Origin: Cymbidium sinense
Taxonomy: Eukaryota; Streptophyta; Magnoliopsida; Asparagales; Orchidaceae
Length of the DNA: 64,000 nt
Assembly (NCBI GenBank): GCA_021442155.1
Contig: JAKCPB010000045.1
Location: 434,001 to 498,000 of the forward strand
Direction: 5' to 3'
Position 1 is the stretch's first letter, and each line of letters starts with the position of its first letter. The notes beneath the pieces were generated by a model that saw nothing but the letters and a program-made list of their open reading frames with translations, searched no databases and had not been told where the DNA came from. This document shows, one piece after another, positions 34,870 through 46,870 of the stretch. The translations under genes and the position numbers were made by a program.

Positions 34870-36100
34870 TTGATTTGGGCAAATTTGGAATGAGTCAAAA
34901 GTGGGTTGGGCCAAATTTCATGTGATTTGGAGTTCATTTAGTTAGGTTCAACTCAATTTGACCCATTTGGGTCAAATTGGGTCAAAATGAGTTAGGTTAA
35001 CTAATTGGTCAAATTGGGTCAAACTAAGGGATGCGTCAAGTTTATATGACCATTTGGAGTGTGTTGGTGTCATTAATTTGGTTCAATTTGCTTTGGATTT
35101 GGTTTTGGCTCATTTGGGTCAAATGGGTGAAGTTGACCAATTTGACCCAAATGGCCAAATTGGCTTGGTTCATGGCTTGGTTTGGGTTTGGTTGATCATT
35201 TGGAGTATGTTGTTAGCTTTGGTTGAATTTAATTTGGATTTAATTGAATTTTAGGTTGGTTTGACCCTTTAGGTCAAGTTGGGTTTAATATATCATTTAG
35301 GTCTTGTGAGTTAATTGGGCTCAATTGAGGCTTTAGTCAAGTTCAATGATTAATTTGGAATGAACTTGAGCTATTATTTACAATAAACTTGATTTTAGAT
35401 TTTTATTTGACCCATTTTGTCCATTTAGGTCAATTTTGGGTCAACTTGGGTCAAGAGGGCCAATTGGATTTGGTTTGGCTCAATTAAAGATCAAGTCATG
35501 TTCAAATGTTGATTTTCGGTTGACATGAATCATTGGTTTCAAGATATTTAGCTTAGGTTGCAATTTAGCTAGTTTAGGTTCATATGGGTTTAAAGGGTTG
35601 ACTTGGTCAAAGAGGTAGGTTGACTTGGTTTGACCTTCTTTTTAATAATTGATTAATCTAGGATGATCAATAATCATGTCATGAAGTTTGGATTGGCTTA
35701 ATTCATTTTGGATTGGATTGAATTGGATTTTAGTTTATATAAGGTCAAATTGGTTACTTTGGGTCAAGTGAGCCAATTGGGTTTTGTTGGCTTGAGTTTG
35801 GGTTGAGTGTGATTTAGTTGAGTTTATATATGGATTTAGGATTGATATATAAATTAAATTGGAATTGGTTTGTGTTCAAATGAGTTTTGGTTCATTTGAA
35901 TATTTCAAATCAAATGGCCTAATTTGGGTTTGACTTGGGTTGATTTTGATTTGGCTTGATGAATGTAAGTTTCATTTATATTTGGAATGGTGATTGAGGG
36001 TATAATTGATTTATGAGAAAATCAATTGAATTAGAAATTATTTGGGTTAAGATTTGGCTAAGCTGAAGAAGGTTAGTTCATAAGGCTTATAAAAGGTTTT
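34870..36100. repeat. Dense GGTCAA/TTGACC motif cluster, copy 1
   Basis: Repeats such as TTTGGGTCAAATTGGGTCAA dominate; I count more than twenty TTGAC cores, on both strands, between about 34960 and 35780. TTGACC/T is the WRKY W-box. The equivalent stretch in copy 2 (49700-50800) is built the same way. The origin is probably local duplication of a short motif. Confidence 0.8.
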
Positions 36101-36739
36101 GATTTAATTTGATTTATTTTGATTTAGTTTTGATTGTTTGAATGTAGATTTGATTTATATTTAAGAAGATGATTGAAGATATAAATTGATTATAAGGAAA
36201 TCAATTAATTTTGGATTAGTTTGGATGGGACTTTGGCTAAGTTCATGAAGGTTGATTCACATGACTTAGGAAGGGTTTTGATTTGATTGTAGATTTTGGA
36301 AAATTATATTTGAAATTAGGTTTGATTGTAAGTTTGGTTGATTAAATGAAGAGATGAATTGATATTTGAGAAAATTAATTGAATTTGAATTGATTTGGCT
36401 TTGGATAAGGTTTGGTTCATAAGATAAAATCATAGGGCTTAGATTGATTTAATTTGATTGGGAATTGGTTTTGGATTTAAATTTGGTATTTTGAATTGAA
36501 TTTGAGATTTGGTTTTAAGAGGGTGAATAGGGATTAGGTTTGTCTACATGGTAGGTAAATTTTTCTAAGTCCTAAGGCATAGCCTAATCCTGTGATTAAC
36601 TTTTCTAAATCTCTAAGCTTAGGTTAAGTGTTCCCTAAAGTGCTAGAAGTGTCTTATGACTAAAGAAGTCTTAGTGTCTAAAAGACTCCTAAGTCTAAGA
36701 TGGGGAGATTGAGAACTCACTCTGAAAGTGAGGTCAACA

Positions 36740-37024
36740 TAAGCCAAAGGGAATATGTATGGGATGCTCACAGTACTAGGAGGCCTAGTGAGCATTCCAA
36801 TCTATCATGGTTGTGTTTTATAATTTTGAAAGTGAAGAGACTTATGTATTTGAGTTGAATTTTATTAGATTATTAGGATTTATAATCTTCCAACACAAGC
36901 TTGTGGGAATGCTTAAGAGGAGAGGATTTATGCTTGTATGCCGAAGAAAATAATTTCCTCAGATCATAAATCTAGGGAGCTTTAGCATAAGCTAAAGCAC
37001 AACCTAAATCTAAGAGAAGATGGG
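36740..37024 (+). repeat. Extra module B between the two 7.5-kb units
   Basis: GCCAAAGGGAATATG onward repeats module B of copy 1 (29573-29860) and of copy 2 (37492-37790), with the marker phrase GAGGATTTATGCTTGTA. It ends in the purine run AAGAGAAGATGGG immediately before the TGTGGTGT start of copy 2. That run looks like a polypurine tract next to an LTR, but the segment is too short to be a normal retroelement interior. Confidence 0.75.
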
Positions 37025-39919
37025 TGTGGTGTATTTTTATTTCTCAAACCTTTGGGGATTTGAAAAATAAAATTATGTTGTGTATGTTGGGACACCATGT
37101 AGATCCGCATATGTACTTATTAGGGTGATCGAGTATGATATTAAGGAATGATGTACTATCTCGAGAGACATAAGTCACCATTCTATAATGGACCTAATCA
37201 CCTAATAAAGACTCCTAAGGACAATGATCTTTGAATGTACCAGAGATTCTTCCCCTACTTTACATGGAAAAATGAAGTAGGGTTTATTTTAAACTGGGTT
37301 GGTTAAGTTTCCTATGGAGGCAAGCCCCCATAGTTAATTACATCTTAAGAAATGAGATTCCTTAAGAATACTCTCGATTAAGGTAAATGATTGTTGTCTC
37401 CAAATATTTCAAAGATAGGACTATCAACAAATTGGTTATCTTTGGAAAATCAAGTGGGATTGATGAAAAGAAGGGAGTTATTATCGAAACCAAAAAAAGA
37501 TGAGTAGGAGATGCTCATGATACTAGGAAGTCTAGTAAGCATCCCTAACTATCATATAGTTGGGCTTTATATTTTTGAAATTTGAAGAGGATTATATGCT
37601 TGAGTTAAATTTTTATTAAAAATTTTTGGCTTACAATTCCATAATACAAGATCATGGAAATGCTTAAGAGGTGAGGATTTATGCTTGTAGCCCGCAAAGA
37701 AACAATGACCTGGATCTTAAATATAGGGAGCTTTGGTGAGGGCCAAGGCATGACTTAAATTTAAGACAAAAAAATGGGTATATGGTTTACCTCCATAAGA
37801 GAGGATAAATTACTCGATTGTTGGACTTACAACTGCCTGGGAGTGGCTGCCAACTAACTTCTTATATGATTTTAAATACATGTAAGAAAGTCTTATGCTT
37901 TGCAAGATAGCTAGACTATTACTTGTTTAGAAAGGAGACTAAGTCCCTAAACATACTCCCTAAGAGACTAGATCATGTAGGGCATGAATAATGACCTAAA
38001 TCTAATGCAAATTTTGTTAAGTTTTATTTTGATTTTTGGAAAATTTATTTGATACAGGCTATGAGAATTCATATGCCTAATGCATGAGAATTGGTTATGG
38101 GCCAAAATCAAAAAGAAGGAGGTGTGTTTCTACCATGGCTCTCAAAGGTCAAGCCATTTTCTCTGGCAAAGGTGGAAGCCCTCCATTAGTAAGAGTGAAG
38201 CATGTTACTTTTTTTATGCATGATGTGAGACATACAACATCCAGCTAAGGGATTGCTAAATCTTTTATTATCTTGATTTATGTCCTATGCTTTAGGTCAT
38301 GTTATGAGTTGTTAATTTTTAATTTTGAGTTGATTAATTGGATAAAAAAATTATTTTTTTCTAAGAGCCTAATCACATCTAGGTCATTCATCAATCAATG
38401 AAGAAACTATAAATATTATGCCATCCTAATGCACAAGTTAAGAAAACATCAAATAATTTTATAAAGCTAACGCAAAAAAAGAAGAAGCTGATGTGGTCGG
38501 GCTCCACCGTACAAACCCGAAAAGAAAAATGGGTAGCCAAGCTCTACCCTTATACAACCCGGATTACAAATGAATAATTATAATTAAAAGGGAATTCATG
38601 TTATTAGGGTCTTCATCCTTCATTCTTCATTTTTTCATTTCTTTCTTTCTTCATTTCTTTCCTTCCTTCGGTTGGTTGGGATGTGGTTGCTCCAAGGCTT
38701 TACATGTTGCATAAGACTTGGTCTTATGACCAATGTTCACTTTAATTCCCCATAACATTCATTCCAAATCTTAATTGCAAAATTTACATCAAAATGGAAA
38801 AAAGTAAATCTAATTAAACCTACAAAATAGAGATTAGCTAAACATACCACACAACCCAAGAAGTTATATGAATAATTTGGACTTAGCACCCCACACATGG
38901 GTAACCAAGTCCACTGTCCTAGTTTGGATCATGCTTAGGGGTATAAGCAACCTGCATAATAAAAGCATTTATATTTTTATTATAACGCCCTTGCGCATAA
39001 TCCCCTACAGAAGATATGATTAGACTAAGATTATCCTATCATCCAGTCTACGCACATGCACCCTAACATTCAGTCTAAAAACATTACATCATAAAATAAA
39101 ATCAGTCATTAAACCATGCACCGCCCTAACATAGAGCTAGAAATGGTAACTTAGCCTAATGTGCGTGCCATTTAATGCTTGTGTTATATGCTTTAACTAG
39201 GTTTTAAGGTTAAAATTTTAAGTGTGAAGGATTCAACTTAGAGGGTGGTTTCATTTTAAGTGATTTAGGGCCGGTTTGGGGTAGCTGCAATTTTTGAGAA
39301 GCAGCTGTAAAGTTGCTGCAGAAGAAGCAGGTGGTAGGAAGCTACTGTTGCTGAAGATGTGATTCTATTTGGAAAACTATATTTAAAATCTATTGTGGTG
39401 TAGCTGTTTATGTAAAATGATTAAAATATCCCTGTGGCTATATAAGCTGAATAAATTTAAATAGAATGAATAAACATATAATAATTGATACTCATATGCA
39501 GTCAAAGTCAACTAATAAATTACATTAATAGATTGCACATCACTTAATAAACAATACTACCTAATTAATAACACTAATATTAAAAGTGTAAGTACAATAA
39601 CTAGTACGATCAGAATATTAAGCCTAATATCCTGTTCATGAAATCTTTTTAAATTTTTTTTCCATTGCTATAACATGATCACTGTTTGATGTGTCACCCT
39701 CATATTCATCAATCCATCTGAAATAGTTGCAATATCTCCTGTTCTATTTCTTGGACACCTGAAAAATCTTATCATAATATTGCAAATCACAGTTACAATA
39801 CACAACTCTAGACTCAGTAGAGCTCCTTGAACTCATATTTCCTGATAAAGTAAATTGTGTAAGCAATAAAAATATTAATATGAGGATTGGTCACATTACA
39901 AAATATTTTTAAACTAAAA

Positions 39920-41430
39920 ATAAAATGACAAAATATTTATTTCCCCAAAAAGTGATAGATATTTCATTAACAAAAATAGAAGGGTTACAATTATTAATTA
40001 AAAAGATAGTAATTCGGCTAAGTAAAATTACTTAACCATTGCAAGGCTCCACCGTATACAAATACCTGCAAGAAGCTCAAAAAAGACAAACAAATGTAGA
40101 AAGATACATTAAAGTAAATTATAACGGCTCAGGCTCAGTGAAAGCCTATCCCAAGGAGCAACATTGTATGTGAGCATCCAAACTTCAAAATGAAGGGTTA
40201 TAATCACATAAAATGCTACCAGCCTTAATGATAAAAAAATAACATCAATGCCATCATAGCCATTTCCTTCACTATCAGAGAGAATCGTGAGCAAAGAAGC
40301 CTAGATACCACATAAGCAGGAACAACAATACAACCAACCAAATAAAGAGTTTCCAAATATATTGTGTATGATGATAAGCAAGAGATAAAAGGGTAGCCGC
40401 ACCTCCACTAAGACAGATAAATAGAAATATTAAAAGAGCATCCAGAAAAGAGCCAAAATAAACTCCAAGATACCAAACCAAGTCACCACCACCCCAGGTA
40501 AAACAACAGCCACTAAATAGCTTGATAATATATGAGCTCTTTGTTGCATTTTAACATGCTTGATAGTTTTATTGAGAAGAATATATAGTGAAAGAATCTA
40601 TTCTTAAGAAAGCTTCAAATTCATTTACTAAATAAATAAATACATAAATTAAACTATTAGTTTAAGTTGCATCAGGCAAGTATGTAACTTTAGGAAGGAT
40701 AGGTTTTGATCAAGCTTGATAAATTACTTTGACAATTTAACAAACCAAATTCAGATTAATTTGTCTAAGCTTGTTGTCTCATGAACAATTCTTTCATAAA
40801 AAAATTATTACTAAACAGGATCAGTAATAACAATAGCCAACCCAATTCGATTAGCAATACAAAATAGAAAATCAATTTTGAAAGCAACTTAGCCAAAGCC
40901 AGGGTACCATCAATCCGTTTACCTGAAAACCCAAAGAAAAGAACAGGAGCAGCAATAACAATAGCCAACCCAATCCTATCACCAACAATAACAATAACTG
41001 CTCTGAAAGACACCCATCCAAAGCAAAGGCACCATAATTCCAATTACCAAAGAACATAAAGAAAATAACAAGATCTGCAATAACAACAACCAACCCAATT
41101 CGATCAGCAATACAAAATAGAAAATTGATTCTAAAAGCCACCCAACCAAAGCCAGAGCACCACCAATCCGTTTACCTGAGAACCCATTGAAAAGAACAAG
41201 AGTAGCAATAATAATAGCCAACCCAATCCTATCAAGAATAAAGAATAACAATGCTGAAGACACCCAACAAAGCGAAGCACCACAAATCCAATTACCAAAT
41301 AACATAAAGAAAATAATAAGATCAACAATAATAACTGCCAACCCAGGTAAAGCCAATAACAACAACAACAAGATCAGTAATAATAATAGCCAACCTAGGT
41401 AAAGCAATAACAACAACTCTGAAATGAGCT
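39920..41430 (-). repeat. Low-complexity segment with 250-bp tandem repeat inside Harbinger B
   Basis: Alignment with element A stops near 39915. The following stretch resembles 24763-24870 at its start (GAGCAACATTGTATGTGAGCA...ACTTC). From about 40824 a unit of about 250 bp (marker AACCCAATTCGATYAGCAAT...AATCCGTTTACCTGA) is repeated, with second and partial third copies from 41077 and 41325. Sub-repeats AATAACAATAGCCAACCCAA occur twice per unit. Long minus-strand open frames of Leu/Ile/Gly/Trp (40765-41416) follow from this composition and are not taken as genes. Confidence 0.7.
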
Positions 41431-42660
41431 GACCTCATAACATAACATGTTAACAGTGCAGCAGTAATGCTGATGTTCAGGAACAACTTCATAGCTTGCA
41501 ATCATTTCAGCTAACATCTTTAACTGATACAACAAATATCATCATTTGCTGAGGCAACAAATAGCCTCAAAAGCCATGGATGATAGTATAGTGCTTCAAG
41601 TAAATTTGATGATGAATAAATTATAGAACTAATTAACACTTCCCCATAACTTAAAGATAATCCTTTATCAATCATTAATTAGTTTTTAGGAGTGAGCACA
41701 TGATATTAAATTTTATTCTTCTGAATATGATAATTATGCAAGCCACATTCAACAAACACTAGAATTAAACTTTAGAATTAAGCACACAAGATGAAACTAT
41801 AAATTTTTGCTCACTTCAGTGTTATAAAAATTGTAAAGCTATTACCTTTAACAGTTTAACTCAAATTTAGCTAGGATCAAACCTTCAACTGCAGCTTCAT
41901 GTAAGACATTCCCTCCACTTCAAGATTTTAAATGCTTCAATATGACAATGGACTCTTGAGATTAAAAAATAGCTCTTTCTTATCTCTTCAAAATTTTATC
42001 TACTATGAAGAGCTGTGAAGTTAAGAGACTATTAATTTATCACATTCACTGGCATGCTGCCAGATTTTTCTTCACTGGCATGCTGCTAGATCGCTTAAAT
42101 GGGTTCAACATTTGTCATCACCAAAGGACTTTAGTTGCTTGTCCATGCCCTTCACAACAATAATATTATGAAATGTTTGAAAGACCCAAAATGTCATCAC
42201 CTTATTTTCCTCCATCACTCTCCTCACCTTCCTCACATCTTCCCACACAATGAAGATGCATAAATATTCAAAGAGCCAAAATGCAATATATTAAAGAGCC
42301 TCTCCAACAACTCTTGAATATTATGAAATCTCTCAAGGGATTCATAAAAATCATCTTTAATGATATTAAAGAGCCAAAATGCAATATATTTCATTAAAGA
42401 AATATATGCTTTACTAGCAAAGAAATTAAGCACACAAAATAGCTAATATATTAACTCTTTATTGTTCTAAATGATAAATTATAATATTGAAACTAACTTA
42501 ATCTTCCAAAAATATACAATATTATAAATATAGTAGATGTGACTTTGGTAAAGAAGATTTAAAGTCTTTCATCACATAAAAGGTTACCAATATCACTACT
42601 TGTTATCATTGTGAGAGTTCTCCATTTTCTGAATAATATCTTAGAGCCATAATTTATACC

Positions 42661-43999
42661 TCATTCTAAATTCTCTAAGGCATCTGTAATTTGCTCTTGT
42701 AACTCTATCATCTCCTCAGCTCCTTCTTTATCCTGTGTCTCTAACTCGTGGTATGTTGACTTGTTTCAAACATTGAGTAGCCCAATCGATGTTCAAATGT
42801 TTGGTGGAACAAATAACTAGTCATTATCAACCATGTTGAACTCAATGTTGTGGTGTGATGGGTGATGATGTATGTAATTATGCAATGCCATAGTAGCTGC
42901 AACTAGTTTAACTTGCTTCTTGAAGGAGTACACAGACATATCACGAGAATAACCCATTTCTTCTTCCACAATCCGAAGGCTCGCTCAATTACACCATGCA
43001 ACAATGAGGGGCGTTTATTAAATAATTCTTTCCGGCCCTTGGTGACTTGGCTGCTCCTTTCAAAATCAGGAATATGATATTTTATTTCTGAAAAAAGTTT
43101 CAAGAACCCTCGTTGCATTGGGTAACTAGCATCAATAACGTAATATTTTTTTGTTTACATTTCTAATTAGAATATGTAAAAAAATATCATATTCATTGTA
43201 TTCAATGGATGATTCATTCCAGTAATACCTGGAGGAGGCAATGGGAAGTTATTTTCTCTGCGCCGTACAACATTGTTGAATATGCAACTATCATGTGCAC
43301 TTCCTTCCATCCAGCCATTAAAAAAGTGAAGCATATATTGAAATCACATGCTGCCATCACATTTTGTGTTGGTGCGCCACATCGACCAATGTAAGCGACC
43401 TTTTCAGTTGATGGCACACGTGCATCAACATGTGTTCCATCAATTGATCCAATACAATCCTACAATAGAATTTGTTATAAACTTAGGTGATAATCATAAA
43501 TGGTCATTTTCAAATAAACTTACAAATGAAGTATACCTTGAAATATGGCATGTATTGGTAATCATGCAGAATCTCAGTAGGTATGTTCTGGAAAGTTGAA
43601 TCTATCGGCTTTATAACTTTAGTTGATAAACATACCAAAGCATCAAGGCCAACAGTATATCTACTTTTGAGGAGTGAAATTGCTCGCTAGCATGATAGAT
43701 TCATTATGTGATAAAATATATAATGTTAAGGCCAAGACTTCTCTAGTCATAGTTCTTGAAGATCCACTAAGTTCATGTAAATTTTGTAATTCCTGCAGCA
43801 GGTTATTGAAAATAACTTATGACATATGAAACATGTTATGAAATCTCCTTGGGTGCCCTGCTAGTAACTCATTGATCTAATTTTCACCAATAAATTTGGA
43901 AGTCATACATGGAGTCTTGCAAACATAAGTCTCATAGTACTTATGTATTAAGTATATTGTAGGAACAATCACAGGTTGATCGTCATCATCATTATCCAT
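42661..43999 (-). pseudogene. Harbinger B ORF2: DDE transposase, broken
   Basis: The frame starts at the ATG complementary to 43997-43999 (MDNDDDDQP) and ends at TGA (42661-42663). The catalytic block DCIGSIDGTHVDARVPS keeps the first Asp, followed by YIGRCGAPTQNVMAACDFNICFTFLMAGW. One base is then missing, so the expected EGSAHDS block with the second Asp is out of frame, continuing as ENNFPLPPPG in another frame. The Glu block reads HGVIERAFGLWKKKWVI. A nearly complete C-terminus follows (TMALHNYIHHHPSHHNIEFN in other frames). Damage is light: a few frameshifts and stops. The protein would excise and insert the element. Confidence 0.85.
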
Positions 44000-44249
44000 A
44001 ACTGCAATTAATGACAAAATAATATACGTCACTATATTAGCCTTTACAGATTAATGTACTAAACAAAATTCTTATAACTAAAGAGAAAAAGCAGTTTACA
44101 GAAACAAGTACAACAAGTAAAAAAGAGCAAACTCTCCACTACCAGATCACGATGAAGTTTAAATTTTGACAGATCAGAAAACATGTTTTCCTAAATGCAA
44201 CTTAGCTAAACATCATGTGATTCAAAATGATAGTGTAGATAATAAACTC

Positions 44250-45165
44250 TCTAGTGCCATAGCCACAAAGATCTCTGCTTGTTTGGATCTTCAAGCAACC
44301 TAGTTGAATGCAGATAAAGTGGAATATCATCAAAAACTTCAGCGATTTTATCTAAAATACTGATAACCTCAGATAGTGATGGCATAGCAATTGCCTTATT
44401 CACTCTAGAAGTGCATGCACTAACTAACTCTAATATCTGATGTCAGAAGAATCCATCACCTCCCCTTTTCTTTGACCTCTCCGACCTAGAGCTGGTGAAC
44501 TAGCATGACTAGATTCAGTGTGGGAATTTGTGGCATGTAATAATTCATTGTCTGAATCAATTGAAACAGAACTTTGCTCAGAATAACTTTGTTATTGCGT
44601 AATATCGTTAGCTTCTTGATTTGGCTTCCAAGAATGGGCACCTATGGCAACCACACCATTGAACATGAGATCCAATTTCTCTTCAATTTCAGGATCTAAG
44701 CTGCAATATCTAAATTTCCTTACATTTGGTAATATCTATAAGAACACATGCAATTATGTTTAGATGTTATGTTCATATGAACTCATTGTCAAGTTATTAG
44801 AATGGAAAATTAGGTATACGATAGTTACCAGTTTTTCTCGCCACCAATTGTCTGATGTGTCAATCATCTTCTTTGTCGGATCCCATCCCAAACTAGTTGA
44901 TCCATGTTTCAACTCTTTCCATAGTTTCCAATCCTATTCAACTGATCTCATTTATTTTTAAATTGTGTCTTGTTGTATTCCCTTCTAGTTTTCTCCTTAA
45001 ATTTTTTGGTTAAATTACCCAACCCTTTTTATTAAAATAGGTCATTAGTCTATTACCCAAGTTTATCTCCTTTAGATAAAGATCACAAAATATTATTTTC
45101 ACATCTCTCTCCCAAGTAGCACTGGCTCCACCTTCCCTTGGGTTTCCCATTTAAAGATCCTATCA
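44250..45165 (-). pseudogene. Harbinger B ORF1: Myb/SANT-like protein, broken
   Basis: The minus strand matches element A ORF1 block for block: GWVI/FNQK-type start near 45020, KDWKLWKELKHG..LGWDPTKKMIDTSDNWW near 44840-44930, and DPEIEEKLDLMFNGVVAIGAHSWKP near 44630-44700. The Ser-rich linker and C-terminal helix region follow down to about 44270. In this family the protein binds DNA and helps the transposase. Frame breaks and stops remain, so it is unlikely to be functional as read. Confidence 0.7.
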
Positions 45166-46276
45166 TTATCACACAAGTGATGAAACCTAGATTAATCAAA
45201 CAACAAAGGATTACAATTATTTAATTTGGTTAGGCAATGCTAAACATATAATGTAACTTATAGCAATAAATAATTGTATTTTTAGTATTTCATGCAAATT
45301 TATATGTCTTCAAATAATGTATGTAAGCAATGTATTAACAATTCTTCATATTACTAAGATTATGCTTTATGTCCAAATTATAGAAGAATTAGTTGCTCTC
45401 TTGACCATAGAAATTTAGCATATTACTATCATTGAAGCTACAAAGAAAATGATTAGGTTACAAAACTTCTTGGCAAAACTTGTCAAGGGCCAACAAAATG
45501 GCAATCTTCATTTTGACAGAATAAGTGCTATGCTTCTAGCCAAGAATATTGCATTTCATGCCAGGATGAAGCACATCTAGCTAAGATATCATTTCATTCA
45601 TTTAGTCCTAGTAGACATGTTGATGAAAGCAGTAATAGTTAAAAAATCAAAGCAATGTTTAACTGCCACATTATAGCCTTTTACTATGATGGATGTTGCA
45701 AATCTATAGGAGGAGTATGATTATAACCAAAGATCCAATTTCTACCACATTATACCGAAGATCTAATTTTTTACAGAGAGGTCAAAACTGAAGATCCAAT
45801 TTTTCACAGAGAGGTCAGAGTATGATTTCCTCTCTACCTCATGGGCACTTAGCACAAAATAATCACTCACCCATTCAAATAACAAATGCTCAAAGGAGAG
45901 ATCAAATATGATGAGCTTCAAAGATCTGTCGAAAATGGATGCTTACCTTCACATACGATGGAAGACGATAAAAGAGAGATTAGAAAGAAGGAAGATGACA
46001 AAAGACGGATACGGAAGGAAGAGATATAAGCCCTAGACTCTCAGATCCGTCAATGCCCTAGTAAAGAGAAGGAGGAGATCGAAACGGAGATCTGTAGCGC
46101 ATGGGAGAATAGAAAGAGCACGGGCATGGGTGAATAGAAAGAGCAAAATGTGGGGTAGTTCATAAACTTTTCCCCACACGCAGCTCCCTTGAGCTTTATG
46201 GTAGATTCCATTACATCAGAAAACAAAGACGAGGGTTGAGCCACATCGCAGATGAAACGGGGCCCCAAATGGGCCC
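45166..46276 (-). other. 5' non-coding part of Harbinger B
   Basis: It aligns with 6286-8604 of element A. Contains GTAAG donors after GTGAAG (near 45950) that suggest a spliced leader. Confidence 0.55.
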
Positions 46277-46782
46277 TTAGTTGATTTGTAAATTTTATTT
46301 GATGATTTTATTTAGTTTAAGTGAACCTTCACTTAGTTACTAAATATTGTAAAGAGAAGAAAAGAGAAGAGAACTTCTCTTTCATCCTACCTTAAGTAAT
46401 TTTTAAAGTAGATTCATTAATGATTTTTCTTTAGTGAATATTTTATTATGTGTATTAATTAACCCTAAGTTTAGATTTGCTCTAAATAAACCTATTCAAT
46501 AAGAAAAGTATCTAAGGATTAGTTAAGGTGAATTACTATCACATAACACACAACCATTTATTTCTTTCCAACATGTATACCATACATATGAATAATCCTA
46601 AGCATATCTTTACATGAAATGTAAATCTTAGCAATCCTTAATGATGAATGCAAAGACATGTTGTTTAAGAAAATTTAGATATTCCATGAATGCATATTTT
46701 TATTAAATAGAAAAGAGGGACTCTTTTATCCATTAACAAAATGCACATTCACATGTATAAAAGGCATATGTGAGTACAACAC

Positions 46783-46870
46783 CATTGTTTTCGACACCAG
46801 GGGTGTAAGGTATAAGACCTACTTGGGGCTACTTAAATGCTCGCAACCCTGGGATGTCAAGACTAATATA
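46783..46870 (+). repeat. Structured repeat, single copy in unit 2
   Basis: The counterpart of the 31843-32440 repeat. Here the outer stem is CCAGGG (46797-46802) with CCCTGG (46847-46852), different bases from the GGGAA/TTCCC of copy 1 but still perfectly paired. AAGGT/ACCT forms the first arm; the second arm is weaker. Confidence 0.65.

Larger units (their letters stand above)
28729..36739 (+). repeat. Tandem 7.5-kb unit, copy 1 (LTR-like ends)
   Basis: This non-coding unit is homologous along its length to copy 2 (37025-51526 without Harbinger B). It starts TGTGGTRT and ends GAGGTCAACA, so it has TG...CA ends like an LTR. Copy 1 carries an additional first module (28729-29146). In order it holds module A (about 418 bp), module B (about 290 bp), an AT-rich middle with the structured repeat, a promoter-like module near 33840, and a 3' third packed with GGTCAA/TTGACC. 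It encodes no protein. A very long LTR, or a tandemly duplicated piece of one, is the most economical reading; LTRs of several kilobases are known in Tat/Ogre-type elements. Confidence 0.7.
39268..46276 (-). mobile_element. PIF/Harbinger element B, 7.0 kb
   Basis: The terminal inverted repeats are GGGCCGGTTTGGGG at 39268 and, at the other end, CCCCAAATGGGCCC ending at 46276. They are flanked by TTA on both sides (39265-39267 and 46277-46279). The sequence it interrupts is continuous in copy 1 of the tandem unit (near 31340), which confirms both boundaries. Two genes on the minus strand, a Myb/SANT-like ORF and a DDE transposase, match those of element A. It also holds a low-complexity stretch at about 39920-41430 not shared with A. 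It is less damaged than A but its genes are still interrupted. Confidence 0.92.

Noticed and set aside
37012..37024. Purine run AAGAGAAGATGGG taken as proof of a polypurine tract and thus of a complete plus-strand retroelement
   Set aside because: The 285-bp interior is a duplicate of module B and holds no primer site or gene; flanking 5-bp sequences (28724-28728 and 51527-51531) do not match.
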